Positions 1-8,011 of a stretch of 16,905 nucleotides of DNA are shown in pieces. The DNA is from JAYZDF01 sp036337945. Its GTDB lineage: Bacteria > Myxococcota > Kuafuiibacteriia > Kuafuiibacteriales > Kuafuiibacteriaceae. The stretch covers positions 1 through 16,905 of the forward strand of contig JAYZDF010000102.1 in the NCBI GenBank assembly GCA_036337945.1. The letters run 5' to 3'. The notes under the pieces are model-generated. The model saw nothing but the letters and a program-made list of their open reading frames with translations. It was not told the origin of the DNA and searched no databases. Positions within the stretch are counted from its first letter, which is position 1. Every line of letters begins with the position of its first letter. The translations under genes were made by a program, and so were the position numbers.

Positions 1-1
1 T

Positions 2-2443
2 TCGGGTCAATTGATTCGCGGGAAAGAGTCTCCAGAGAAAATGGCCCCAATGAGAGCCTATGGAGTTGTTCCCATCAAATTAGCTGCAAGTCAGCACCGT
101 CTAGGTCTCACGCTCAAGGCACCCAAGGTGATGAAGCCGAACCGAAATCTCGAGGTACTTGTCAAGGTAGATGGCGCAAGGGGTCCCGCTTTTGTGACCT
201 TAGCCGCAGTAGATGAAGGTATCCTGCAGCTCAATAAATTTAAGAGTCCCGACCCTTTTGCATATTTTACCCGTCGTCGTCGCCTTGGCATTCGGACTTT
301 CGATTTGTATGACCTTATTCTTCCTGATGTGGAAGGTCGGGCCACGTCCATTGTTCGCGCGAGCGGCGGTGACGCGGCCATGGCGAAAAAGCACGTTAAC
401 CCAATGAGCGCTAAGCGGGTCAAGCCTCTTGCTCTATGGTCTGGGCTTGTAAAGACATCCAAAGATGGATGGGCAAAAATAAAGCTAAAGGTGCCACAAT
501 TCAACGGCCGATTACGTCTTATGAGTGTTGCTGCGAAAGGTTCTCGATTTGGCTCAAGCGAACACAGCGTCGTTGTTCGACAGCCGATTGTTTTGACGCC
601 AACTTTGCCTCGATTTGCCGCTCCAGGTGATGTTTTTGAGATTCCGGTAGATGTCTATAATGGAACAAAATCTAGCGTGAATACGCTTGTGAACATTACG
701 GCCAAAAATAGACTACTTTTTCTTGACGGTGCTGAGCGAAACGTTTCCCTTCAGCCCGAGCAACGCAAAACGATCTATTTTAGAGCGAGTGTCGAAGATT
801 CCCTTGGTGGGGCAAAGGTTCGGATTTCAGCGAAATCTTCGAAATATAAATCAATATGGAAAGCGACCTTACCTATTCGTGCGCCTCGGTCAGTAACAAC
901 GGAAGGGCAAACTTTTATTATCAAATCGAAAGACCCTAAGTCGTACACAATTCCTACAAAATTTTACTCCGATGGAATGCAGACTCGGATTACGGTGAGT
1001 AAGCTTGCGGTTGGCCAGTTTGGATCTTCCCTTTCTCATCTTCTTCGTTACCCTCATGGGTGTTTAGAGCAGACCACCTCTCGCTCTTTCCCGTTATTGT
1101 ATCTGAGCGAGCTTTCAGGCGATGGACAAGGCAAATGGATCAAGCAGTCAGTTCTTGATAATTACGTGAACGCAGGTATTCACAGGATCTCTTCTATGAT
1201 GAATGGCTCTCGCGGCTTTTCATATTGGCCGGGAGGTTCTTGGGGTTATAGTTCGACGTCAGTTTACGCGACCCATTTTCTCGTGGAAGCGAAAAATGCA
1301 GGGTATGAGGTCCCGAGCGCTACACTTAATTACGCGCTCTCTCATCTTCAGCACATAGCGGTAGGTCAGAAATCTTCTATGTATCGGCATCGTAAGATCG
1401 CATATCGTCAAAGAGCGTATGCTTTGTACGTGCTCGCTTTGGCTGAGCGACCTATGCGAAGCGAAAACCGCCGGTTATATCAAGAATTAGCGAAGCTGAA
1501 AGACGCTGACTCTGAAGCATGGATGCTCGTGAATAGCGCTCTTTTAGCAGGAGGTGACCGAGCCGACCTTGAAGCAGTCATTTCGAAGACTAATTTTGAG
1601 CGTAAGTACGCAAAGGCAAGCGGTTTTGCTTCCTCAACGCGAATGATAGCGATGGCTTTATCATTGCTCGTTCAATATCGACCTTCTAGTCCGCAAATTA
1701 GTAAGCTTGTCGACAAAATTAAACGTCGCTCGAAGAATGGGCGATTCCGAAATACGCAAGAGAACGCCATGGTTTTGACTGCTTTTGGCAAGATTAGCCG
1801 CAAGTATAAGGGGAGGGATTTTTGGGGCACAATTAAGATTAATGGCCGAGAAATTCGAAAATTTAGTCACAAAAGCGATGTTGTCCTGACTCTAAAAGAT
1901 CCGAGTCTCGCCGGTAAAACGATTGAGTTCGAGCTTGGCGGTAAGGGCACAGCGTTTGCGAGCGTTGAAGTCTTTGGAACCCAAAAAACTCCACTGCTTG
2001 AGCGAAATGGAGGTCTTGCGGTGACCCGCGAATATTTCACGTCGGACGGTACGCCTATTACCGACGGTTCACTACGCCAGGGTCAAGTGGTGGTAACTAA
2101 GCTTCAGATCGCAAACCTGACAGGTCTAGAGGTCGACAATATTGCCTTAGTTGATCTTCTTCCGGCAGGTTTGGAAATTGAAAACCCACGAATTGGAGAT
2201 CAGCAGGAAATTGAATGGTTGAAAGGAAAAGCCTCACGCGCTGACTTTATGGATATTCGCGATGACCGCATAAACTTTTATGCTTCTTTACAGCCCAAAA
2301 CGACCAAAACGTATTATTACACGGCTCGCGCGGTCAGTAAGGGTGAATATATTCTTCCACATGTTTTTTCTGAGGCAATGTACGATCCAGAGACATTCGC
2401 TTTGGGAGGGCGAGGTAAGCTTACAGTCCTTGGAGCAAACTAA
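2..2443 (+). CDS. Bacterial alpha-2-macroglobulin family protein, C-terminal part (5' truncated by window edge)
   Basis: The reading frame is open to the left edge, so the N-terminal half is missing; about 814 codons remain, while family members usually have 1500 or more. Visible from N to C: an A2M core domain (about residues 140-215, with the Trp-rich strand and a Pro-X-Phe-Asn-Gly-Arg-Leu-Arg run), then the thioester motif Gly-Cys-Leu-Glu-Gln with Cys codon at 1061-1063, then the alpha-helical complement-like domain (Tyr-Trp-Pro-Gly-Gly at about 1225-1240), then a beta-rich C-terminal domain. Family knowledge: these periplasmic proteins trap proteases through the thioester after bait-region cleavage and are usually encoded beside PBP1C, as here. 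The intact Cys-Leu-Glu-Gln suggests a working thioester rather than a YfaS/MagD-type copy lacking it. The signal peptide or lipobox cannot be seen. The stop codon directly precedes pbpC, so the two are surely one operon. Confidence 0.92.
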   Translation, partial: SGQLIRGKESPEKMAPMRAYGVVPIKLAASQHRLGLTLKAPKVMKPNRNLEVLVKVDGARGPAFVTLAAVDEGILQLNKFKSPDPFAYFTRRRRLGIRTFDLYDLILPDVEGRATSIVRASGGDAAMAKKHVNPMSAKRVKPLALWSGLVKTSKDGWAKIKLKVPQFNGRLRLMSVAAKGSRFGSSEHSVVVRQPIVLTPTLPRFAAPGDVFEIPVDVYNGTKSSVNTLVNITAKNRLLFLDGAERNVSLQPEQRKTIYFRASVEDSLGGAKVRISAKSSKYKSIWKATLPIRAPRSVTTEGQTFIIKSKDPKSYTIPTKFYSDGMQTRITVSKLAVGQFGSSLSHLLRYPHGCLEQTTSRSFPLLYLSELSGDGQGKWIKQSVLDNYVNAGIHRISSMMNGSRGFSYWPGGSWGYSSTSVYATHFLVEAKNAGYEVPSATLNYALSHLQHIAVGQKSSMYRHRKIAYRQRAYALYVLALAERPMRSENRRLYQELAKLKDADSEAWMLVNSALLAGGDRADLEAVISKTNFERKYAKASGFASSTRMIAMALSLLVQYRPSSPQISKLVDKIKRRSKNGRFRNTQENAMVLTAFGKISRKYKGRDFWGTIKINGREIRKFSHKSDVVLTLKDPSLAGKTIEFELGGKGTAFASVEVFGTQKTPLLERNGGLAVTREYFTSDGTPITDGSLRQGQVVVTKLQIANLTGLEVDNIALVDLLPAGLEIENPRIGDQQEIEWLKGKASRADFMDIRDDRINFYASLQPKTTKTYYYTARAVSKGEYILPHVFSEAMYDPETFALGGRGKLTVLGAN
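2432..2435 (+). promoter_or_regulatory. Ribosome binding site fixing the TTG start of pbpC
   Basis: GGAG lies 8 bases before the TTG at 2444, inside the last codons of the alpha-2-macroglobulin gene. It supports TTG as the true start of pbpC, because no ATG lies near and the protein from this TTG begins directly with a membrane anchor. Confidence 0.6.
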
Positions 2444-4759
2444 TTGCGTAGATGGTCTAATGTCGGGCTCGGTTTACTGCTGGTCCTAGTAATATTCGGA
2501 TGCACATTAGGTGTTGGTTTATATTATTCCGACCCAGTGATTCCGCGCCCGTCCTCTACTGCTGTTTATGACCGGCATGGTGATTTACTCCGCATTTACA
2601 CGTCAGAAGATCAAGGGGGAATGTTACGCCTAGGGGTGCGCTTTGATGAATTACCGGAGCACCTCGTCGCAGGACTGACTTCTTTCGAAGATCGGCGATT
2701 TTTTGGACACTTCGGACTTGACCCTATTGCGCTCTTTCGCGCGATTGTTTCGAATATTAGAGCGGGTCGAGTCGTCTCCGGGGCATCAACAATTACGATG
2801 CAAGTGGCAAGAATGCTTAATCGTAAGCCACGCACGCTCAGCGCGAAAATTCTAGAGGTTTATCGCGCTTTTCAACTTGAGTGGATGTACTCGAAGTCAG
2901 AGATTCTTGAATTTTATTTTAACCTCGCGCCATATGGTGGAAACATTGAGGGCGTTGCGGCAGCGTCGGAAATCTATTTCGGGAAATCGGTCTCTCAACT
3001 AAGCATAGATGAAGCGGCGACATTGGTTGCGATACCCAATCAACCGAACCGCCTCCGCCCTGATAGGAATGCTAAAGCCCTAAAAATTAGAAGAAATACA
3101 GTTCTTCAAAGAATGAAGCGAAATAATCGAATTACCAAAGACGAATACCAATCTGCAATTGAGCTGCCCATTCATGCCAGGCGTCGAGTTCTTCCTATGA
3201 GGGCGCCTCACTTCACCGATTGGCTCAAGTCGATGAGGTCAGGCCGACGAATCTACAGCACTCTAGATTATACAATGCAGAGAAGAGTCGAAAAAATGCT
3301 CTCAGAGCATTTGCGGCAATACGATGAGGATCAAATTTCTAACGGAGCCGTTGTCGTCCTCGACAATGAGCGAAACGAGATTGTTGCATATGTTGGCTCG
3401 AATGATTTTTCTAACGAGCGAGAAAGTGGTCAGGTTGATGGAGTAAGAAGCTTACGGTCTCCAGGTTCAACACTGAAACCGTTTATATATGCGCTGGCCT
3501 TTGAGTCCGGAATCATCGGTAAAACGACGTTGCTCAAGGATATTCCGCTGACGTTTCCAGATTGGTCGCCCGAAAATTTTGATGGTGAGTTTCAAGGTTT
3601 AGTCCCGGCTGATTTGGCATTGACGTCATCGCTCAATATCCCACCTATTTATCTTTTGCAGGAATATGGACTTGAGCGTTTTCTCTCATTTCTTGAATCA
3701 GCGGGTATTTCTTCGGTTGATAACTCTCGAGGTAGATTCGGATTATCGGCGATTCTTGGCGGTTGCGAAGTGCGTTTACTCGAACTGGCCGGTGCATACG
3801 CGATGCTTGCACGAGGAGGGGAGTATCAATCTCCGCAAATGTTTCTTGAATCGAAAGGGACGTTTGTCAAACCCAAGAAGCTCCTCACGGAAGAGGCGGC
3901 CTATTTGACCAGCGACATTCTGACGAACGTAGTCCGGCCTGATTTTCCTGAGTTGTGGAAGGATATGGCATCAGCAGGAAAGGTGTCATGGAAAACAGGT
4001 ACTTCGTATGCACGAAGAGACGCATGGAGTGTCGGATACAACCAAAAGTATACAGTTGGTGTTTGGCTTGGAAACTTTGATGGTCGAGGAGCGCCAGAAT
4101 TAGTGGGAGGACGAACAGCGGCACCACTGCTCTTTAAGTTTTTTGACTCCCTTTCGCAAACGCATAGGAAATGGATCGCTAAGCCAAAAAAGATGAGGAC
4201 TCGGCAAGTCTGTGCTCTTTCGGGAAAAGCGCCGACCAGTGCTTGTCGTCATCTTCGTACAGAGAATGCGGTCTCGACTTCAGCTCATCAAGAGACCTGC
4301 GATATTCACGAGAAGTATCACATCGATGATGAAACCGGCTTTCGGTTGTGTTCTCGTTGCCGCATAGATCGAAATTTCATGTCCGAAATCTATGCCGTTG
4401 CACCATCGGGGGTAGGGCCGTGGCTTAAGAAATCTGGATATTCATGGAAGGTTCCTCCGAGCCATAATCCAAATTGCAAACACGGGATTTCAGGCCAAAA
4501 ACCCACCATTCACAAACCGAGTTCCGGTGACCATTTTGTATTGAGGCCAGGCGTCCCAGCAAAGCATCAAGAGATCGCTTTGCATGCGTCCGCAGAAGGG
4601 GGAAGAGGAAAAATTTACTGGTTTCTAAACGGACGTTTTGTCGCGGAATCGCAATCAGGCAGCACTTCTATGCTGCCCCCCACTGAGGGTCGCCATGAAT
4701 TGATGGCGGTCGACAGTGAGGGGCGCAAGACAACAGTTGAGATAGAGATTAGTCCTTAG
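2444..4759 (+). CDS. pbpC: Penicillin-binding protein 1C (bifunctional glycosyltransferase/transpeptidase)
   Basis: Class A PBP of 771 residues that polymerises and crosslinks peptidoglycan in the periplasm. An N-terminal anchor helix spans about residues 7-27. The GT51 domain follows, with catalytic Glu82 in Glu-Asp-Arg-Arg-Phe-Phe-Gly-His and the Gly-Ala-Ser-Thr-Ile-Thr-Met-Gln motif at 113-120. The transpeptidase domain has Ser342-Thr-Leu-Lys345 (nucleophile Ser342), Ser396-Leu-Asn398 and Lys517-Thr-Gly-Thr-Ser521, so all key motifs are present. A Cys-containing stretch (about 590-640) and a C-terminal BiPBP_C-like beta domain (about 690-771) are typical of PBP1C. Translation starts at TTG immediately after the TAA of the alpha-2-macroglobulin gene (no gap), a classic partnership in which the macroglobulin guards the periplasm and PBP1C is thought to repair the wall. 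The 3' end overlaps the convergent protease gene by 11 bases. Confidence 0.95.
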   Translation: MRRWSNVGLGLLLVLVIFGCTLGVGLYYSDPVIPRPSSTAVYDRHGDLLRIYTSEDQGGMLRLGVRFDELPEHLVAGLTSFEDRRFFGHFGLDPIALFRAIVSNIRAGRVVSGASTITMQVARMLNRKPRTLSAKILEVYRAFQLEWMYSKSEILEFYFNLAPYGGNIEGVAAASEIYFGKSVSQLSIDEAATLVAIPNQPNRLRPDRNAKALKIRRNTVLQRMKRNNRITKDEYQSAIELPIHARRRVLPMRAPHFTDWLKSMRSGRRIYSTLDYTMQRRVEKMLSEHLRQYDEDQISNGAVVVLDNERNEIVAYVGSNDFSNERESGQVDGVRSLRSPGSTLKPFIYALAFESGIIGKTTLLKDIPLTFPDWSPENFDGEFQGLVPADLALTSSLNIPPIYLLQEYGLERFLSFLESAGISSVDNSRGRFGLSAILGGCEVRLLELAGAYAMLARGGEYQSPQMFLESKGTFVKPKKLLTEEAAYLTSDILTNVVRPDFPELWKDMASAGKVSWKTGTSYARRDAWSVGYNQKYTVGVWLGNFDGRGAPELVGGRTAAPLLFKFFDSLSQTHRKWIAKPKKMRTRQVCALSGKAPTSACRHLRTENAVSTSAHQETCDIHEKYHIDDETGFRLCSRCRIDRNFMSEIYAVAPSGVGPWLKKSGYSWKVPPSHNPNCKHGISGQKPTIHKPSSGDHFVLRPGVPAKHQEIALHASAEGGRGKIYWFLNGRFVAESQSGSTSMLPPTEGRHELMAVDSEGRKTTVEIEISP

Positions 4760-7700
4760 ATTTTGTTGCGAAAGCTTTCTTGCGGAGCGAAACGAATGCT
4801 CCCAAAGCAAGTAGCAACATAAGGCTTGTTAGGGATGTATTTGAGGTACCCAGTGGTAGGCTGTTACACCCGCATCCTTCAGCCTCAGCTCTCATTAGAC
4901 GGTTCAAACCGGGCTGGTTTGAGCCACCTTCGGCAGTAATTTCGACGCACTCTTTCGTGCAGGAGTCGGGTGAGATTCCCCAGTCACAAATTTCGTTCTC
5001 GTCTAGTGTTCCATTTCCGCAGAGAACGTCTGCGCCGTTGGTTTGGCATTCATTGTTGCAGATATCGTTATCGATTTGATTTCCGTCATCGCAGTTCTCA
5101 CCTACGTCTACTTTACCATCTCCGCAAATGGGTTCTATGAACGCAACGATACAGAAATCATCAATCGTCCACCCGCCCATGTTGAGTCCTTGATCTGACT
5201 CGAGCTGGAAAGCGATGTTGACGCTGTCGTCCACAACATACTCGGAAACATCGACGTCGTGGAATCTCCATTCACGGTCGGTGTGATGAGTATCTCCGTT
5301 GTTCCCGGTGTCCAGGTTGTGCCAAGCGACTTTATCGTTTGCAAGAATACTTGCACGGTCAAAAAAGCCATCTTCGACATTTAGCCATCTCCGATATTGC
5401 ACACGAACATTAGTATAGCCTTGAGTTCCTATTTGAGGACTGCGCATCAGATTCGTGATGTTACTGCGATATGAGCCATTGTAGTTTTGCCCATTGATTT
5501 CGCCTCCGAGATCGTTTCCGATCACTCGCCGGCCTGAGTATGCTCTTGAAGGATCACCACTTCCTTGGATTCCTGCAGGAGTTCCCCATTGCCAGTCATC
5601 ACTGCCCGGTCTTCTCGCATCGCCCCGAAGGAGCTCATGCTCCCACCCGTCAAATTCAGGATCAATTTCAAAGTCTGTACAGTAAAGCGGTACGACCTCG
5701 CCAACAAATGTCTCGTATTCAGGCGCTGCCGGGTTACGAGGAAAGTAGACTTCTTCTCCGTTTCCGAGGGTTACGGTAATTTTGAACTGAATCACACTTC
5801 CTGCGTCTTGTTCGGGGAGAATCGCTTCAAGCCCGTTGCTTCCTTGAGACATTTCCACTTCGCCTTGGATATTTTGATCACTGCGGAGGTACCAATTCAG
5901 CGTCGCGCTTTCGATCTTGCTGCTTGGACAGTCGACGCCGCTACTCACAGGGATCAATACGTTGAAGGCATCCAATTGAGGAATGTCAAAGCCGATACCG
6001 GCAGTTTGAGGATCCGCCAATCCATGAAGTGCGAAAGCGTCGTTGATCTCGCAAAAGTTTGGCGTACCGTTTGATAAGTCGCCATCATCGTCGTCAGCTG
6101 CAAGCATTTCTGCGTAGCTCGATGGGATGTCTGTGCTTCGTCTCATGGCTTGGTAATACATCGCTTCAACGGCTCGTCCTGCCTGCTCTTCGCCCATTGT
6201 TTTGACGAGTTCTTTTCTCAGGTCCCAAAGTGCACCAGCCAAAATAAGCCCAGTGATATGTACATCGTTGTCAATATCGTCAGGCCACCGAGCCTCACCG
6301 CTATTCGGATCGATGTGACGAAGCGGTTGTTGACTATAGAAGAAGCCTCGTCCCATTGCTGGGTCACCCGTGATAGTTGCTGATAAGAAATCAGCCACAC
6401 CCTCACTAAAAGCTCGATCAAACTCACCAACGCCTCGAATCACTGAGTTCGCATGCAAGGCATGTCCGAACTCGTGATAAACAACATCTGTCAATCTGCC
6501 AGTGTTTTCACATCGTCTGCTCGCTGGGAAAAAGTTTATGGTTGTACCATCAGAGTAAGCATTACATTCGCCATCAATATTGACTGTCGCGCGAAGTTGC
6601 TCGTCGAGATAACGCATGTTTGGGGCAAAGCTCCGGGCTTTCTCTTTGGCGATTCCAGATGCGATGAAAGTGGTTAGTTGTGCGTCCTCAAATTCATCCT
6701 GTCGACGGTCTATAATGATCGACTGGCCGGGCGCGATCGGTGTCTGTATGCTTACTTCTTGCCCAGCATCATTACGAACACGTACGTAAGGCCCTACTAC
6801 CGTCGTTTGGGCTGTTACAGTGGAAGAGTCTGCTAGAGCCAGGACACCACTTTTGCTTGTGACTGTAGCTTGTCCCCCAATAAGAATACCGACTTCACTC
6901 GCGGCGGCATCGTATCTCGTCGAACGAGGATATCTTTCGGGTACGTTATATTTTATCGTGGCCGAGTTAGTCGGCGTGGTTTGGAACATTAATGTTTGCT
7001 CACGAGCGACGGTTTCGCCGCTTCGTCGATCAATATAAACGTTCCAGCGCCCAATAGGTTTTTTGGCATCTACGACAACTTTGAATACATGGTGATAATC
7101 TATGCTGCCGGTTTGCCGAACGATAGGCAGTATAATTTCGCCGTCTAGTTGCCGAAGTTGTACCACTGAGCCAAGGTCTTTTGCGATCCATTCTTTCGCT
7201 ACGTAAATCGCAGCCTCTTTGCTCGTTTTGATGGGCTCGTTCTCGATTGATAGATTTGGGAATGCGGTAGATGCGATGACGAATAAACGGTCCTTTTTAA
7301 ATCGAACGCTAAACGTTCCGCCTTTCACGTCTATGCCGTTAAATTTTTGTAGAAATCCGACGCTTCTAATTCCCGCATCTTCCTCATTGGAGACCAGCTC
7401 GAAGTTTTCGGGCGAGGCGCCAGGAGCGAAGAGTTGTATATGCTCATTAAGCAAAGCCCTGGCAGCGGTTTGGGCTCGGGTCGCATCCTGGTTGGCTCCT
7501 TTGAAATAAATGCCCTGTCCGTAGATACGAAGAGGCACATTCTTATCGGTATCCCACAGGGCACGCCATTTTGACCCATGACGTTGCAGGAACGTCGACC
7601 ATTGCCGTTGCTTGATTTCAGGTACAGCCCAGCTTGTTCGCGGCTGTATTCGGGCATTGGGACCAAAGGCTGTGTTCAGTCCTTGGTATTCCTGCAGATG

Positions 7701-7790
7701 GTTTGGTGTTTGCGCAGCGTGCGTGATTTGGCTCGATGCGGTTGCTCCAATAACTGTTGTAAAAAGCGTGATCAGTATACGCTTTTGCAT
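4749..7790 (-). CDS. Secreted M36-like (fungalysin-type) metalloprotease with Myxococcus Cys-rich repeats and MYXO-CTERM tail
   Basis: Predicted 1013-residue exported zinc protease. A signal peptide ends near Thr-His-Ala (about residue 26). An FTP/PepSY-like propeptide region follows (about 60-270). The catalytic domain carries His439-Glu-Phe-Gly-His443 (DNA 6462-6476) and a downstream Ser-Glu-Gly-Val-Ala-Asp-Phe with Glu463 as likely third zinc ligand, an M36-type arrangement. Residues about 690-900 resemble the MAM-like jelly-roll domain of immune inhibitor A proteases. Two Cys-rich repeats follow (Cys-Gly-Asp-Gly and Cys-Gly-Asn-Gly starts; about 4930-5131), then Gly-Cys-Gly-Cys, a hydrophobic helix and a Lys/Arg tail, the MYXO-CTERM pattern. 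Family knowledge: such tails are processed for surface anchoring by a myxosortase; none lies in this window. GGGAG sits 8 bases before the ATG. The substrate is unknown; nutrient scavenging or predation is inference. Confidence 0.9.
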   Translation of the reverse strand: MQKRILITLFTTVIGATASSQITHAAQTPNHLQEYQGLNTAFGPNARIQPRTSWAVPEIKQRQWSTFLQRHGSKWRALWDTDKNVPLRIYGQGIYFKGANQDATRAQTAARALLNEHIQLFAPGASPENFELVSNEEDAGIRSVGFLQKFNGIDVKGGTFSVRFKKDRLFVIASTAFPNLSIENEPIKTSKEAAIYVAKEWIAKDLGSVVQLRQLDGEIILPIVRQTGSIDYHHVFKVVVDAKKPIGRWNVYIDRRSGETVAREQTLMFQTTPTNSATIKYNVPERYPRSTRYDAAASEVGILIGGQATVTSKSGVLALADSSTVTAQTTVVGPYVRVRNDAGQEVSIQTPIAPGQSIIIDRRQDEFEDAQLTTFIASGIAKEKARSFAPNMRYLDEQLRATVNIDGECNAYSDGTTINFFPASRRCENTGRLTDVVYHEFGHALHANSVIRGVGEFDRAFSEGVADFLSATITGDPAMGRGFFYSQQPLRHIDPNSGEARWPDDIDNDVHITGLILAGALWDLRKELVKTMGEEQAGRAVEAMYYQAMRRSTDIPSSYAEMLAADDDDGDLSNGTPNFCEINDAFALHGLADPQTAGIGFDIPQLDAFNVLIPVSSGVDCPSSKIESATLNWYLRSDQNIQGEVEMSQGSNGLEAILPEQDAGSVIQFKITVTLGNGEEVYFPRNPAAPEYETFVGEVVPLYCTDFEIDPEFDGWEHELLRGDARRPGSDDWQWGTPAGIQGSGDPSRAYSGRRVIGNDLGGEINGQNYNGSYRSNITNLMRSPQIGTQGYTNVRVQYRRWLNVEDGFFDRASILANDKVAWHNLDTGNNGDTHHTDREWRFHDVDVSEYVVDDSVNIAFQLESDQGLNMGGWTIDDFCIVAFIEPICGDGKVDVGENCDDGNQIDNDICNNECQTNGADVLCGNGTLDENEICDWGISPDSCTKECVEITAEGGSNQPGLNRLMRAEAEGCGCNSLPLGTSNTSLTSLMLLLALGAFVSLRKKAFATKSKD

Positions 7791-7850
7791 TGGCGTTTCT
7801 CCCTCTCTAAAATTGGTTACCTAATAAACTTCTCTCCCCCGAGTCCCATA

Positions 7851-7892
7851 CTAATAGCTTAGCCTCTGCGATTCCGCTTTGGGATACGCCAC
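7851..7892 (-). CDS. Possible 13-codon leader peptide upstream of the metalloprotease gene
   Basis: On the minus strand an 8-base Shine-Dalgarno match, AAGGAGGT (7900-7907), stands 7 bases before GTG at 7890-7892. The frame reads MAYPKAESQRLSY and stops at TAG (7851-7853). The stop is 60 bases before the protease ATG, and the ORF lies within the expected 5' leader of that gene. The strength and spacing of the ribosome site are better than those of any annotated gene nearby. There is no run of one amino acid to suggest classical attenuation. It may be a translated leader, a standby ribosome site, or chance. Confidence 0.3.
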   Translation of the reverse strand: MAYPKAESQRLSY

Positions 7893-7929
7893 TAAACCGA
7901 CCTCCTTACCCCTCTGACCCACATTGCAA

Positions 7930-7943
7930 CACATTATAATGTG
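7930..7943. promoter_or_regulatory. Perfect 14-bp palindrome containing a -10 box on both strands (divergent promoter/operator candidate)
   Basis: CACATTATAATGTG is identical to its reverse complement. TATAAT occurs at 7935-7940 on the plus strand and, through the symmetry, at 7933-7938 on the minus strand. It lies between the divergent protease gene and the 270-residue envelope protein gene, 51-72 bases before the latter's possible starts. The -35 boxes are poor (CTGACC at 7914-7919 for the plus strand, with a short 15-base spacer), which fits a regulated promoter or a regulator binding over the -10. The palindrome is seen; its function is inference. Confidence 0.45.
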
Positions 7944-8011
7944 CGTTTATGTAGTTTATATTGATAGGCTACTTGGGCTAAGGGGCGTTTCTGCGCTACC
8001 ATCTTCCCACA

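Noticed and set aside
4770..4779. GAAAGCTTTC palindrome near the pbpC/protease junction
   Set aside because: Ten bases with no loop, inside the coding tail of the protease (Lys-Ala-Phe codons); likely chance.
5565..6074. 169-codon open frame on the plus strand
   Set aside because: Antisense to the metalloprotease coding region, no ribosome site, no recognisable domain or signal; a shadow frame.
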